NCBI GenBank assembly: GCA_046297935.1
Contig: JBKBHA010000006.1
Span: forward strand, 124,001 to 188,000
Direction: 5' to 3'
Length of the DNA stretch: 64,000 nucleotides
Origin: CAYMZZ01 sp046297935
GTDB lineage: Bacteria > Bacteroidota > Bacteroidia > Chitinophagales > Chitinophagaceae
How positions within the stretch are numbered: position 1 is the stretch's first letter; every line of letters begins with the position of its first letter. Under the pieces are notes generated by a model that was given only the letters and a program-made list of their open reading frames with translations, was not told the origin of the DNA and made no database searches. Shown in pieces: positions 44,233 to 52,397 of this stretch. Made by a program: the position numbers and the translations under genes.

Positions 44233-44721
44233 CAGTAATGAAGCAATTTATAGATCGCGTAAATTATATTCCTCTGAAAATTTGTCCTGAAAAATTCCTC
44301 ACACTATGTCAATAAAAAAATTTGGACAGGACGGCGAATATCACCATTTCTTTCATAAAAAAAAATTTTTATTACTCCATTTTTCTACTCTTAAACCGGC
44401 ACCTGATTTTTGTCATTTTCTGTTCACTAAAAATCACAAAAACGGTTATTTTTTGCACGAAAAATTGTATTACATTCCGCGCACTCACTCGCAAAAAAAA
44501 TGGGTTCGTTTCCAAAAAGTCAGAAGGATTGTTCCTGGTTATCAGCCACCCTTCCCTTCATTGAAGAGTTAGCTAAAAAGCCTCATTTATTGAATGGCAG
44601 TTGATTTTTCCAGGAAACAGGCAGGTTTTGAAGATAGACATAAAAAGCCTCGCCTGCAAGAGTTTTTATTTTTTACTTTGTCGAAATTTATTGAGGCTTT
44701 TTTCAGGATAAATACCTGACT
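44233..44721. other. AT-rich divergent promoter region between dnaA and a flavoprotein gene
   Basis: 489 bases of A/T-rich sequence with A-runs. AAAAAGCCTC occurs twice (44576-44585 and 44642-44651), and its complement GAGGCTTTTTT lies at 44693-44703 just before the flavoprotein start. No DnaA box, tRNA or ORF of note was found. Confidence 0.5.
44642..44703 (+). terminator. Possible leader terminator/attenuator
   Basis: AAAAAGCCTC (44642-44651) can pair with GAGGCTTTTTT (44693-44703), followed directly by a T-run, 18 bases before the flavoprotein start codon. A second copy of the left arm at 44576-44585 could pair with the same right arm. Confidence 0.35.
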
Positions 44722-46317
44722 ATGCAAAAAAACATTACAATTAAGTTACTTCCGTCGGAAGCAGCTAACGAACAATTGATCAGACAGGCCATTGCCCAAT
44801 CACTTGGTTGTGCCGTGGCACAGGTGCGCGGTTTCCAACTATTGCGACGTTCCATTGATGCCCGCAGCAGGCAGCCCTGGGTTCAACTTTCGCTGCTGGC
44901 CTTTATCAACGAACCTGCACTACCCAGGGACGAGCCAGTTTTTTTATTTGATACAATACGAAGCGATGCCCCGGAAGTTTTCATCGCTGGCGCAGGTCCT
45001 GCCGGACTATTTGCCGCACTCAAATTGATTGAAGCAGGTATTCGGCCCATTTTGCTGGAACGCGGAAAGGATGTTCGAGCGCGCAGGCGCGACCTGGCAG
45101 CCATGAACAAAAACGGGATCGTGAATCCCGAAAGCAATTATTGTTTTGGTGAAGGTGGCGCTGGCACCTACAGCGATGGAAAATTATATACACGCAGTTC
45201 GAAAAGAGGCGATGTAAAAAGAATCCTCGACTTGTTCATTCATTTTGGCGCGTCTCCGGATATTGCTATAGATGCACATCCGCATATTGGTACAAACAAA
45301 CTTCCACATATTATTTCTGCCATGCGCGAATGTATCATCGCCTGTGGTGGCCGCATTCATTTTGAAAAAAAACTGACCGGGCTACTTGTAAAAAATGATG
45401 TGGTAGTAGCCGTGCAAACCGCCGACGGCGATACCCTTCCCTGTAAAGCATTAATCCTGGCAACGGGCCATTCGGCACGCGATATTTTCCATATGCTTCA
45501 CCAGCAGGGAATCCTGTTGGAGTCGAAGCCCTTTGCACTGGGAGTACGTATAGAACACCCACAGGAACTGATCGATCAGGCCCAATACCATTGCGCCGTA
45601 CGCGATCCCTATCTGCCAGCCGCCTCTTACAGCCTGGTACAACAGGTGGAAGAAAAAGGGGTGTTTTCCTTTTGCATGTGCCCGGGAGGTATTATCGCAC
45701 CTGCAGCTACCAGCCCTGGCGAATTGGTAGTGAATGGCTGGAGCCCCTCCAAACGAAATAATCCCTTTGCCAACAGCGGAACAGTGGTCACCATTGATCA
45801 GGCTGATGCGCTTCAATATTTTCGCAAACAAGGATCGAAAGGGGGGAATACGTCAAAAGAGAAGGATCCTTTATTACTCCTGGGTTTTCAACAGGCAGTA
45901 GAACAAAAGGCCTGGCAGGCTGGTGGTGGCGCTTTACAGGCACCGGCCCAGCGAATGACTGACTTTGTAAACAAGAAACATTCTGCAACCCTGCCGGCCT
46001 GCTCTTACCTGCCAGGTATTTCGAGCGCGGTAATGGACGATATCCTCCCGGATTTTGTAACCGCTGCCTTAAGAAAAGCACTTCCACTTTTTGGAAAAAA
46101 AATGAAAGGCTATTATACAAATGAAGCCGTGCTGGTCGCCACCGAATCGCGTACTTCCTCACCCGTTCGTATTCCACGTACGGAGTCTTTCCAGCATCCG
46201 CAGCTAAGAAACCTGTATCCATGCGCCGAAGGTGCGGGCTATGCAGGTGGCATTGTGAGCGCTGCCATGGATGGTGAAAATGTGGCTGCCCAAATCATTC
46301 AACGAATAATTCGTTGA
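44722..46317 (+). CDS. Uncharacterised FAD-dependent dehydrogenase (COG2509 family)
   Basis: 531 residues. An N-terminal alpha/beta preface (about 1-75, KITIKLLPSEA-like) precedes a Rossmann FAD-binding motif AGAGPAGLFAALKLIEAG (about 90-107) and the family signature NYCFGEGGAGTYSDGKLYTR. Later elements are LILATGHSARDIF, FCMCPGGIIAPAAT and VLVATESRTSSPVRI with GAGYAGGIVSAAMDG. COG2509 flavoproteins are widespread, and the substrate is unknown. The gene is divergent from dnaA. Confidence 0.9.
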   Translation: MQKNITIKLLPSEAANEQLIRQAIAQSLGCAVAQVRGFQLLRRSIDARSRQPWVQLSLLAFINEPALPRDEPVFLFDTIRSDAPEVFIAGAGPAGLFAALKLIEAGIRPILLERGKDVRARRRDLAAMNKNGIVNPESNYCFGEGGAGTYSDGKLYTRSSKRGDVKRILDLFIHFGASPDIAIDAHPHIGTNKLPHIISAMRECIIACGGRIHFEKKLTGLLVKNDVVVAVQTADGDTLPCKALILATGHSARDIFHMLHQQGILLESKPFALGVRIEHPQELIDQAQYHCAVRDPYLPAASYSLVQQVEEKGVFSFCMCPGGIIAPAATSPGELVVNGWSPSKRNNPFANSGTVVTIDQADALQYFRKQGSKGGNTSKEKDPLLLLGFQQAVEQKAWQAGGGALQAPAQRMTDFVNKKHSATLPACSYLPGISSAVMDDILPDFVTAALRKALPLFGKKMKGYYTNEAVLVATESRTSSPVRIPRTESFQHPQLRNLYPCAEGAGYAGGIVSAAMDGENVAAQIIQRIIR

Positions 46318-46390
46318 CGCAGTGCTGGTGCATTTGACGGTAATTCGCAGGCAGTTTATCTGATATTTCCCCACGTTCTGCCTGAAGGGC

Positions 46391-46398
46391 TAAATTTG
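46391..46398 (+). promoter_or_regulatory. Bacteroidetes -7-like box (TAAATTTG)
   Basis: TAAATTTG fits TAnnTTTG and ends 17 bases before the ABC ATPase start. A matching -33 element is not obvious. Confidence 0.35.
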
Positions 46399-46415
46399 CT
46401 GCACAAACGAGCACT

Positions 46416-47345
46416 ATGGCACTACTTGAATTAAAAAATCTCCAGAAAAATTTCGCCACTCAAAAAGCGGTAGACGATATCAGTCTGAAAATTGAAAAAG
46501 GTCAGGTTTTTGGTTTGCTGGGTCCTAACGGGGCAGGAAAAACCACCCTGATCAGAATGATCACGGGCATTTTCTACCCCGATTCAGGTGAAATCTTGCT
46601 CGACGGTCAACCATTCAATCCGGCGAGCGACATTGGCAAAATTGGTTATATGCCCGAAGAACGCGGGTTGTACAAGAAAATGAAAGTGGGTGAACAGGCC
46701 ATGTACCTTGCTCAATTGAAAGGCTTGAAAAAAATGGATGCCCAGCGTAAAATGAAAGAATGGTTTGAACGATTCGACATGCAAAGCTGGTGGAATAAGA
46801 AAGTAGAAGACCTTTCCAAGGGTATGAGCCAAAAGTTGCAGTTTGTAACTACCATACTGCATGAACCCAAACTGATTATTCTCGATGAGCCTTTTAGCGG
46901 TCTTGACCCGGTAAATGCGAATCTGATTAAGGATGAAATTTACCGCCTGGCACATAACGGAGCTACGGTTATTTTCAGTACGCATCGCATGGAACAGGTG
47001 GAAGAAATTTGCGACCATATTGCGCTAGTAAACAAGGGTCAAAAAATACTTGATGGAACCGTCAGTCAGGTTAAGCATGACTTTAAAGAACACCTTTATC
47101 GGGTGGAATTTGAAAATAAGCTGCTGGCCGAACATCTGGCTATTCATCTTTTCGAGGTTGTACAAAAGGGCGAACAGCAGGTTATTTTGAAACTCGATCC
47201 CGGATACAGCAAGAACGATGTGTTGCAGTATTTCATCAATAAAGGATTGCAGGTAGCAGCCTTCAACGAAATACTCCCTTCGTTGAACGACATATTTATT
47301 CGGCTGGTGGAAGGCACGCCGACCGCCCGGCAGTTTAGCGCTTAA
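46416..47345 (+). CDS. ABC transporter ATPase, NatA-like
   Basis: 309 residues. ABC core with Walker A GPNGAGKTTL (about 37-46), signature LSKGMSQKLQ, Walker B IILDEPFSGLDPVNA and the switch His in STHRMEQ. A C-terminal extension (DUF4162-like, about 225-300) follows. It pairs with the permease 42 bases downstream. NatAB-type exporters extrude Na+ or antibiotics; the substrate here is not determined. Confidence 0.93.
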   Translation: MALLELKNLQKNFATQKAVDDISLKIEKGQVFGLLGPNGAGKTTLIRMITGIFYPDSGEILLDGQPFNPASDIGKIGYMPEERGLYKKMKVGEQAMYLAQLKGLKKMDAQRKMKEWFERFDMQSWWNKKVEDLSKGMSQKLQFVTTILHEPKLIILDEPFSGLDPVNANLIKDEIYRLAHNGATVIFSTHRMEQVEEICDHIALVNKGQKILDGTVSQVKHDFKEHLYRVEFENKLLAEHLAIHLFEVVQKGEQQVILKLDPGYSKNDVLQYFINKGLQVAAFNEILPSLNDIFIRLVEGTPTARQFSA

Positions 47346-47387
47346 GCTGAACACGCAGATCATTCATCAAAACTAAAAACGCATTCC

Positions 47388-48668
47388 ATGAATAAGATTC
47401 TCCTCATCATACAACGCGAATACCTGACCCGCGTCAGGAAGCGCTCATTTCTGGTGACCACTCTGCTGTTTCCATTATTGTTTTTGGGGCTCATGTTTGG
47501 TACCAGCTACATCGCCATGAAGGGAGGCAGCAGCCTTCATATAGCTATGGTTGATTCATCCGGACTTTTTGACCGCGGAAGCATAGAACGCGAAAATCAG
47601 CGCGATAGCAGCACTGTTATCACATTGCTAAACGAATCGCCCGACAGCCTGAGAAAAAATTTCAGCGACTGGGGTTATGATGGTTTTATTGTAATGCCGG
47701 CCTCTGTAGAGTGGGAACAAGGTGTACCCAATCTTCCTGTGTACACCAGCCGCACCTATGGCCTGGAAGGCGTGTCACCGATACGCACCAAATTGAACAA
47801 TGTTTGGAACGACATCAAGAACGAACGCCTTGGCATTGACTCTACCAAGAAAGAAATTCTAACAAACAGCCGGATCGGTCTGCGTCCGTTAAATCTGAAC
47901 GATACCAGTGCCGATTCCGGGGTAGCTACGGGTATTGGCTATGTATCAGGGCTATTGATTTATTTTATACTACTGATCTACGGCTCACAGGTAATGCTGG
48001 GCGTAATGGAAGAGAAGACCAACCGGATTGCAGAAGTAATGGTATCATCTGTAAAACCATTTCAACTGATGCTGGGTAAAATTATTGGCATCAGCCTGGT
48101 AGCCCTTACCCAATTCCTTTTGTGGATAGTATTAATGTTCGTGATCTATAATGTCTCCAAAAATTCAGCAGATGGTAATGAGGGCATCGCGAATGTGTTG
48201 GGATCGGTACAATCCATGTTCGGCTCCATCAACATTCCACTCATTCTGTTTTGCTTTGTTTTTTATTTCCTGGGCGGATTTTTCTTTTACTCGTCGCTGT
48301 ATGCCGCTATTGGCAGCGCGGTAAACGAGGGTATGCAGGAAGTACAGTCTCTGAGCTTCCCCGTCACTTTGCTGGTCATCATCTCCATCGCATTTATGTC
48401 GGTGGCCATGAAGGATCCAACCGGCCCGGTAGCTGTTTGGGGTAGTATCATCCCTTTCAGCTCACCCATCATTATGATGGCGCGCATTCCTTATGGCGTG
48501 CCCGGCACAGTACCCTGGTGGCAGTTGGGCCTGTCGATGGCGATGCTGATCGCCGGTTTTATGTTTACCACCTGGTTTGCAGGCAAAATCTACCGCACCG
48601 GCATTCTCATGTACGGCAAAAAACCAAGCTGGGGTGAAATGCTCAAGTGGGCCTTCCGGAAGAACTAA
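47388..48668 (+). CDS. ABC-2 type transporter permease, NatB-like
   Basis: 426 residues. One N-terminal helix (about 20-42), a large extracellular domain (about 45-180, IAMVDSSGLFDRGSI), then a membrane block beginning VSGLLIYFILLIYGSQVMLGVMEEKTNRIAEVMVSSVKPFQLMLGK, which is the signature of the NatB/ABC2_membrane_3 group. Cotranscribed with its ATPase and closed by a strong terminator. Confidence 0.92.
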   Translation: MNKILLIIQREYLTRVRKRSFLVTTLLFPLLFLGLMFGTSYIAMKGGSSLHIAMVDSSGLFDRGSIERENQRDSSTVITLLNESPDSLRKNFSDWGYDGFIVMPASVEWEQGVPNLPVYTSRTYGLEGVSPIRTKLNNVWNDIKNERLGIDSTKKEILTNSRIGLRPLNLNDTSADSGVATGIGYVSGLLIYFILLIYGSQVMLGVMEEKTNRIAEVMVSSVKPFQLMLGKIIGISLVALTQFLLWIVLMFVIYNVSKNSADGNEGIANVLGSVQSMFGSINIPLILFCFVFYFLGGFFFYSSLYAAIGSAVNEGMQEVQSLSFPVTLLVIISIAFMSVAMKDPTGPVAVWGSIIPFSSPIIMMARIPYGVPGTVPWWQLGLSMAMLIAGFMFTTWFAGKIYRTGILMYGKKPSWGEMLKWAFRKN

Positions 48669-48691
48669 TTCCACCAGTCTCTATTATTTAT

Positions 48692-48725
48692 GCCGGTTCC
48701 AGCAGTGCTGGAACCGGCTTTTTGT
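48692..48725 (+). terminator. Intrinsic terminator
   Basis: GCCGGTTCCAGCA (48692-48704) pairs with TGCTGGAACCGGC (48706-48718) and runs into a T-tract. It closes the ABC exporter operon. Confidence 0.92.
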
Positions 48726-48775
48726 TAAATTTTCCCTTAAGCGGCATTTTATGTAACATAATACGAAGTCAATCG

Positions 48776-48783
48776 TATATTTG
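48776..48783 (+). promoter_or_regulatory. Bacteroidetes -7-like box (TATATTTG)
   Basis: TATATTTG fits TAnnTTTG, 40 bases before the coiled-coil gene start, and sits directly after a terminator, so it is a plausible own promoter of that gene. The -33 element is weak. Confidence 0.45.
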
Positions 48784-48823
48784 ATACGAAATTGTTCGTG
48801 CAAACTAAAAATCAAGACCAGTC

Positions 48824-49720
48824 ATGAAAAAAATGAACTTATCCAAACTCCGGCTCTTAATGCTTACCGCCATTGCCGGTACCGCTTTGATACTTGTATC
48901 CTGGGATTTTCGCCAGCAGGGGCGCCATGAGTCAGTACAACAGTCTGCAGATACGCTGCCTCAGCCGGGCAAGCGCGATGGCAGGGTTCGTAATCTGGAT
49001 GAAGCGATAGCTGAACTGGATCGGGTAGACGTAGACATGGAACTGGAAAAGGCTATGAAAGAAGTACAACGGGCCCTGAAAGAGGTGGATATGCAGAAAA
49101 TCAATCTGGAAGTACAGAAAGCGATGAAGGAAATCGATATGGAGCGTCTTCAACAAGAAATAGAAGCTTCCATGGCGAAGGTAAACATGAAGGAGATTGA
49201 AAAAGAGGTAGCCGCTGCCATGAAGGAAGCCGAGAAAGAAATGAAAGAGGCTCAGATTCAAATGAAAGAAAGTTTCAAGGCGGTAGACATGGAAAAAATT
49301 CGTGCGGAAGTAGAGCGCGCCATGAAATCGGTTGATTGGGAAAATATCAAAAAAGAGCTGGAACAAACCAGGAATATTGACCTAAAAGAAATGCAGGAAG
49401 AACTGAAAAAAGCGCAGAAAGAAATGGAAGCGCTGGGCCCGGAAATTCAGAAAAGTCTGGAGGAGGCAAAAAAAGACATTGCGAAAGCAAAAGTAGAATT
49501 GCAGAATTACAAGACGCTGGTTGACGGACTGCAAAAAGATGGACTGATCGATGCCGATAAAGGATACGAACTGGAGCATCGCGATGGTCGCCTGCTGATC
49601 AATGGTAAGGAAGCATCAAAAGAAACCTACAATAAGTACCGCAAGGTGCTGGAAAGTCAAAAACAATTCCGTCTAAGCAAAACGGAAGACGGACTCCAGA
49701 TAAACCGCAACGAGGATTAA
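48824..49720 (+). CDS. Membrane-anchored coiled-coil protein with 16-residue repeats
   Basis: 298 residues. An N-terminal hydrophobic anchor or leader (about 9-26, LRLLMLTAIAGTALILVS), then a very charged coiled coil (about 60-235) built from about seven units of 16 residues, such as VDMQKINLEVQKAMKE, IDMERLQQEIEASMAK, VNMKEIEKEVAAAMKE, VDMEKIRAEVERAMKS and IDLKEMQEELKKAQKE. Each begins with Val/Ile-Asp-Met or a close variant. The C-terminal cap (DKGYELEHRDGRLLINGKEA) resembles the end of uncharacterised Bacteroidota proteins near M56/BlaR1-like or anti-sigma systems. No function is known. Confidence 0.7.
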   Translation: MKKMNLSKLRLLMLTAIAGTALILVSWDFRQQGRHESVQQSADTLPQPGKRDGRVRNLDEAIAELDRVDVDMELEKAMKEVQRALKEVDMQKINLEVQKAMKEIDMERLQQEIEASMAKVNMKEIEKEVAAAMKEAEKEMKEAQIQMKESFKAVDMEKIRAEVERAMKSVDWENIKKELEQTRNIDLKEMQEELKKAQKEMEALGPEIQKSLEEAKKDIAKAKVELQNYKTLVDGLQKDGLIDADKGYELEHRDGRLLINGKEASKETYNKYRKVLESQKQFRLSKTEDGLQINRNED

Positions 49721-49736
49721 GAGGGAAGGTAGCCAT

Positions 49737-49773
49737 GAAAAAATAGCCACGCGTTGTGTGGCTATTTTCTTTT
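49737..49773. terminator. Bidirectional intrinsic terminator
   Basis: AAAATAGCCAC (49740-49750) pairs with GTGGCTATTTT (49758-49768), flanked by an A-run on one side and a T-run on the other. It closes both the rightward coiled-coil gene and the leftward ArsR operon. Confidence 0.85.
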
Positions 49774-50007
49774 ATGGTATTGCTATTCTTGTCCGATAGG
49801 ATTGCAATTGCCAGGACAGTAAGGACAGCAGCAACAATAGAACCGGCCCCAGCAACTCTATTGGCTCGTATCCCGCTGACAAATGCGAAAAAATTGCTCC
49901 ACCCATAAGAAATACAAATCCTGCGTACACCCACTCCTTTAACTTCCAGAAGTTCGGCAACAGAATCACGACAACGCCTCCCAGTAAATTATCTTTTTCT
50001 TTTTCAT
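49772..50007 (-). pseudogene. DoxX-like membrane protein, internally deleted and frameshifted
   Basis: The ATG at 50007 starts M-K-K-K-K-I-I-Y-W, the usual DoxX-like N-terminus, but the frame stops after 13 codons. In the next frame, starting LGGVVVILLPNFWKLKEW, the C-terminal half of a DoxX-like protein continues to 49772 (VYAGFVFLMGGAIFSHL, then a final helix). Compared with full-length relatives of about 130 residues, roughly 45-50 codons are missing between the two parts and the junction is out of frame. The ATG overlaps the stop of the upstream SRPBCC gene (ATGA), so it was once the third gene of that operon. A short product from an internal start cannot be excluded. Confidence 0.75.
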
Positions 50008-50479
50008 GCGCCTGCAGATTTTAATTGTTCGATCGTTTTTTGCAATTGATTATGCGCCGCATTTATACCCATAGCAAAAGGCATTTTCAGCAACTCGTCG
50101 CGAAACGCCACTGATTTGAAAACGATATGCATGTTTAGTTTACTCTTGTTTTCTCCGAGGCTTTCAAACTCCAGAAACTCGAGCTGTACCGGAAAAGGCG
50201 TATCATTCATTTCAAACGTGCGCGTTATCTTTCGATTTCTGACAAACTCATGAATCGTACCATTTGCTCTAAACAACAGTACGCCGTTGCGGGAGGTTTC
50301 GAACTCAAATGATCCATAGCGCCTGTTCTCCATCCTTACTACGCGTGTTCCCATCCACTGCTCCAGCAAATCAGGCTCTTCATAGGCGCGAAATAGTTGC
50401 TCAAGCGGTAAATCGAATTCGCGGGTTATCAGGATCTCCTGCTTGCCATCTTCAGCATGGACTTTTGTTTTTGTTCCAT
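50004..50479 (-). pseudogene. SRPBCC (AHSA1-like) protein with an N-terminal frameshift
   Basis: The intact-looking part (50004-50369 and its upstream extension) encodes a helix-grip domain of the AHSA1 type: TREFDLPLEQLF, EPDLLEQWMGTRVV, GSFEFETS, RITRTFE-like KITRTFEMND. Upstream, the same frame extends to residues V-H-A-E-D-G-K-Q-E but has no start codon. The natural ATG is at 50479, one base after the ArsR stop, in another frame; adding one A in the A5 tract (50468-50472) joins M-E-Q-K to the domain. So the gene carries a one-base deletion, or the tract is a slippage or sequencing site. Confidence 0.7.
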
Positions 50480-50480
50480 A

Positions 50481-50804
50481 TTATTTCTTGTTTGTTTGGC
50501 TTTTCATCAAGGCTTCCAGTTTGTTAAACCTTTCGTCCCACATCATCCTGAATGGTTCAATGTAGTCGGCAATCACTTTTAGCTTTTCAGCACTCAGGCG
50601 ATAATATACTTCCCTCCCCTTCTGTTCCTGAATCAGCAATTCGCACTCCGTAAGTATATGCAGGTGTTTCGAAACAGTTGGTCTGGCACTATCGAAATTG
50701 GCCGCTATTGCACCCGCGGTCAGGGATTGCGAAACAAGCAGTAGCAGTATTGCACGCCTGGTGGGATCGGCCAGCGCCTGGAAAACGTCACGTCGAAGAT
50801 TCAT
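50481..50804 (-). CDS. ArsR-family transcriptional repressor
   Basis: 107 residues, a winged-helix DNA-binding protein: [40 protein letters not shown] (recognition helix), [16 protein letters not shown] (wing). No metal-binding Cys motif is present, so it is the non-metal subgroup usually paired with SRPBCC proteins. It heads the operon with the SRPBCC gene and DoxX remnant. Two 16-base imperfect palindromes lie just upstream and are its probable operators. Confidence 0.92.
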   Translation of the reverse strand: MNLRRDVFQALADPTRRAILLLLVSQSLTAGAIAANFDSARPTVSKHLHILTECELLIQEQKGREVYYRLSAEKLKVIADYIEPFRMMWDERFNKLEALMKSQTNKK

Positions 50805-50809
50805 AACAC

Positions 50810-50851
50810 GTAGCTATTTGGCTACAAATATATGTGTAGTCATTTAGCTAC
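50810..50851 (-). promoter_or_regulatory. Double operator of the ArsR repressor
   Basis: GTAGCTATTTGGCTAC (50810-50825) and GTAGTCATTTAGCTAC (50836-50851) are imperfect palindromes with matching ends, their centres 26 bases apart. They start six bases before the ArsR start codon, a normal autoregulation site. Confidence 0.75.
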
Positions 50852-50908
50852 GCAAATTTTATTTGTTATTCCATCCAAGGGATGTCGTACAGTGTCAATT
50901 AAGGGAGT

Positions 50909-51640
50909 TTACCCACGTTCAGCAATGAAATAGGCATGCTCATCGCCCAGTTGATAGGGCCGTTTACGAGGGGTGCTGAAAATCTTTAACAGGCGAAAAC
51001 CGGCCTGCTCTAACAGTGATTCCATTTCGGCAAATGAAAAAATGTAATCCGTGTCCTGACGTTCTTCCATGCTGCCATCCGGGGCAATGACGGTATGAAC
51101 GGTTTCCATCCTCGTGGGATGGAGCAGGTATTTGTTGGCCAGCAGATATTTGAACTCCTGAATCTGGTACCATTCTGTTGCCTTGAATTTTTTCACCACA
51201 ATTTCAGTAATCATCCAGGTGTTCAATACAAATCGGGCTCCGGGCTCAAGTGCCTCGTGAATTTTTTGAAAAAGGGTGAGCGTGGCAGCGCGGTCAAGAC
51301 TGGAAATACTGTTTCCCATACAAATTGCTGCCTGATAGCGTTGAACGGGTACAAATTCTTCAACGGGAACTTCCAGTGCCGTTACAGGTAGCCCTTTTGA
51401 CTGTTCGGCAATTTCACGAATATAATCAGCCGCATTATCAACTGCGGTAACAGCATAACCCAATCCGGCAAGGCCCAGACTGTGTCGTCCATATCCACAC
51501 ATCACATCAAGCACCGATTGGCCTTGCTCCAGATCCAGTATTTCATTCAAAAATTCCAGTTCTGCTCTGGTGAGACCTTCGGGCACGATCCGGCGCCACA
51601 ATTCCTTGTACATGCCATCGAATAATGTGGAGCCTGCCAT
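50909..51640 (-). CDS. SAM-dependent methyltransferase (class I)
   Basis: 243 residues. The Rossmann-like SAM site has motif I VLDVMCGYGRHSLGLAGLG (about 38-56), a charged end of strand 2 (VTAVDNA), and motif II AAICMGNSISSL. The C-terminal part includes RFVLNTWMITEIVVKKF. It belongs to the small-molecule methyltransferase group of Bacteroidota, substrate unknown. No neighbour suggests a pathway. Confidence 0.85.
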   Translation of the reverse strand: MAGSTLFDGMYKELWRRIVPEGLTRAELEFLNEILDLEQGQSVLDVMCGYGRHSLGLAGLGYAVTAVDNAADYIREIAEQSKGLPVTALEVPVEEFVPVQRYQAAICMGNSISSLDRAATLTLFQKIHEALEPGARFVLNTWMITEIVVKKFKATEWYQIQEFKYLLANKYLLHPTRMETVHTVIAPDGSMEERQDTDYIFSFAEMESLLEQAGFRLLKIFSTPRKRPYQLGDEHAYFIAERG

Positions 51641-51740
51641 AAGATGAATGAAGGTTGAGTGTTATTGTACGGGATTGAAACCAATGGCAATCAAAAAGCA
51701 GGGCTTTGCTTTCCTGAATGTTCATGGAATGCGCGAGTGA

Positions 51741-52397
51741 TTATTCCAGCAGTTTATTTCGCATAGCGTACATCACCAGCCCGGCTATTGTTTTGGCACC
51801 CACTTTCTGTTTCATGTTTTGCCGGATTGTTTCAATGGTTCGGGGGCTAAGGAAAACCTCTTTCGAAATCTCTTCTGTCGTTTTGTCCTCCGCTATCAGC
51901 TTTAAAATGCGAATTTCCTTTTCCGACAGTTTCACCGGATTAGGATAAAATTGTCTTACCGTTTTTTTATGTTGAAGCTTCAGCAATACTGCTTTATTGA
52001 CTAATTCGTTGAAATAGAAATCGTCGTTCATGCAGGTCAGTATGGCCTGGTAAATCTCTTCCGGATCGGTTGTTTTGGTGAGATAGGCATTTGCGCCCAT
52101 TTCCATCATCTTGGTAATCATTTCCTGATCATCGTACATCGTAAGCACGATTATTTTCACCGCCTCGTATTCTTTGCGGATCATGCTGATCGCGTTTATG
52201 CCATCCACTTCAGGCATCCGGATATCCATCAATATAACATCAGGAACTTTTAGTTGCAGTTTGTGCATCAGGTCTTTGCCGTCTTCTGCTTCCCAAAGAA
52301 TCTTAAGATATTCTTTGTCTTTAAGCGCCATCCGGATGCCGTCGCGAAATATCTTGTGGTCGTCCGCAATGGCCACTTTGATCTGCTGCATGCTCAT
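51741..52397 (-). CDS. NarL/FixJ-family response regulator (no adjacent kinase)
   Basis: 218 residues: receiver domain with phospho-acceptor Asp58 (VILMDIRMPEVDGI), conserved acidic pair near the start (ADDH), Thr and Lys in switch positions (VLTMYDDQ, YLTKTTDPEE), then a LuxR-type helix-turn-helix (about 150-210, LSEKEIRILKLIAEDKTTEEISKEVFLSPRTIETIRQN). It is close in sequence to the regulator at 54855, and no kinase lies next to it on this strand; the kinase at 53980 may phosphorylate both. Confidence 0.9.
   Translation of the reverse strand: MSMQQIKVAIADDHKIFRDGIRMALKDKEYLKILWEAEDGKDLMHKLQLKVPDVILMDIRMPEVDGINAISMIRKEYEAVKIIVLTMYDDQEMITKMMEMGANAYLTKTTDPEEIYQAILTCMNDDFYFNELVNKAVLLKLQHKKTVRQFYPNPVKLSEKEIRILKLIAEDKTTEEISKEVFLSPRTIETIRQNMKQKVGAKTIAGLVMYAMRNKLLE

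Noticed and set aside
44233..44721. Origin of replication next to dnaA
   Set aside because: The stretch is AT-rich but contains no recognisable DnaA-box cluster.
49599..49934. 111-residue open frame on the minus strand
   Set aside because: It is the out-of-frame reading of the DoxX-like remnant and the end of the coiled-coil gene.
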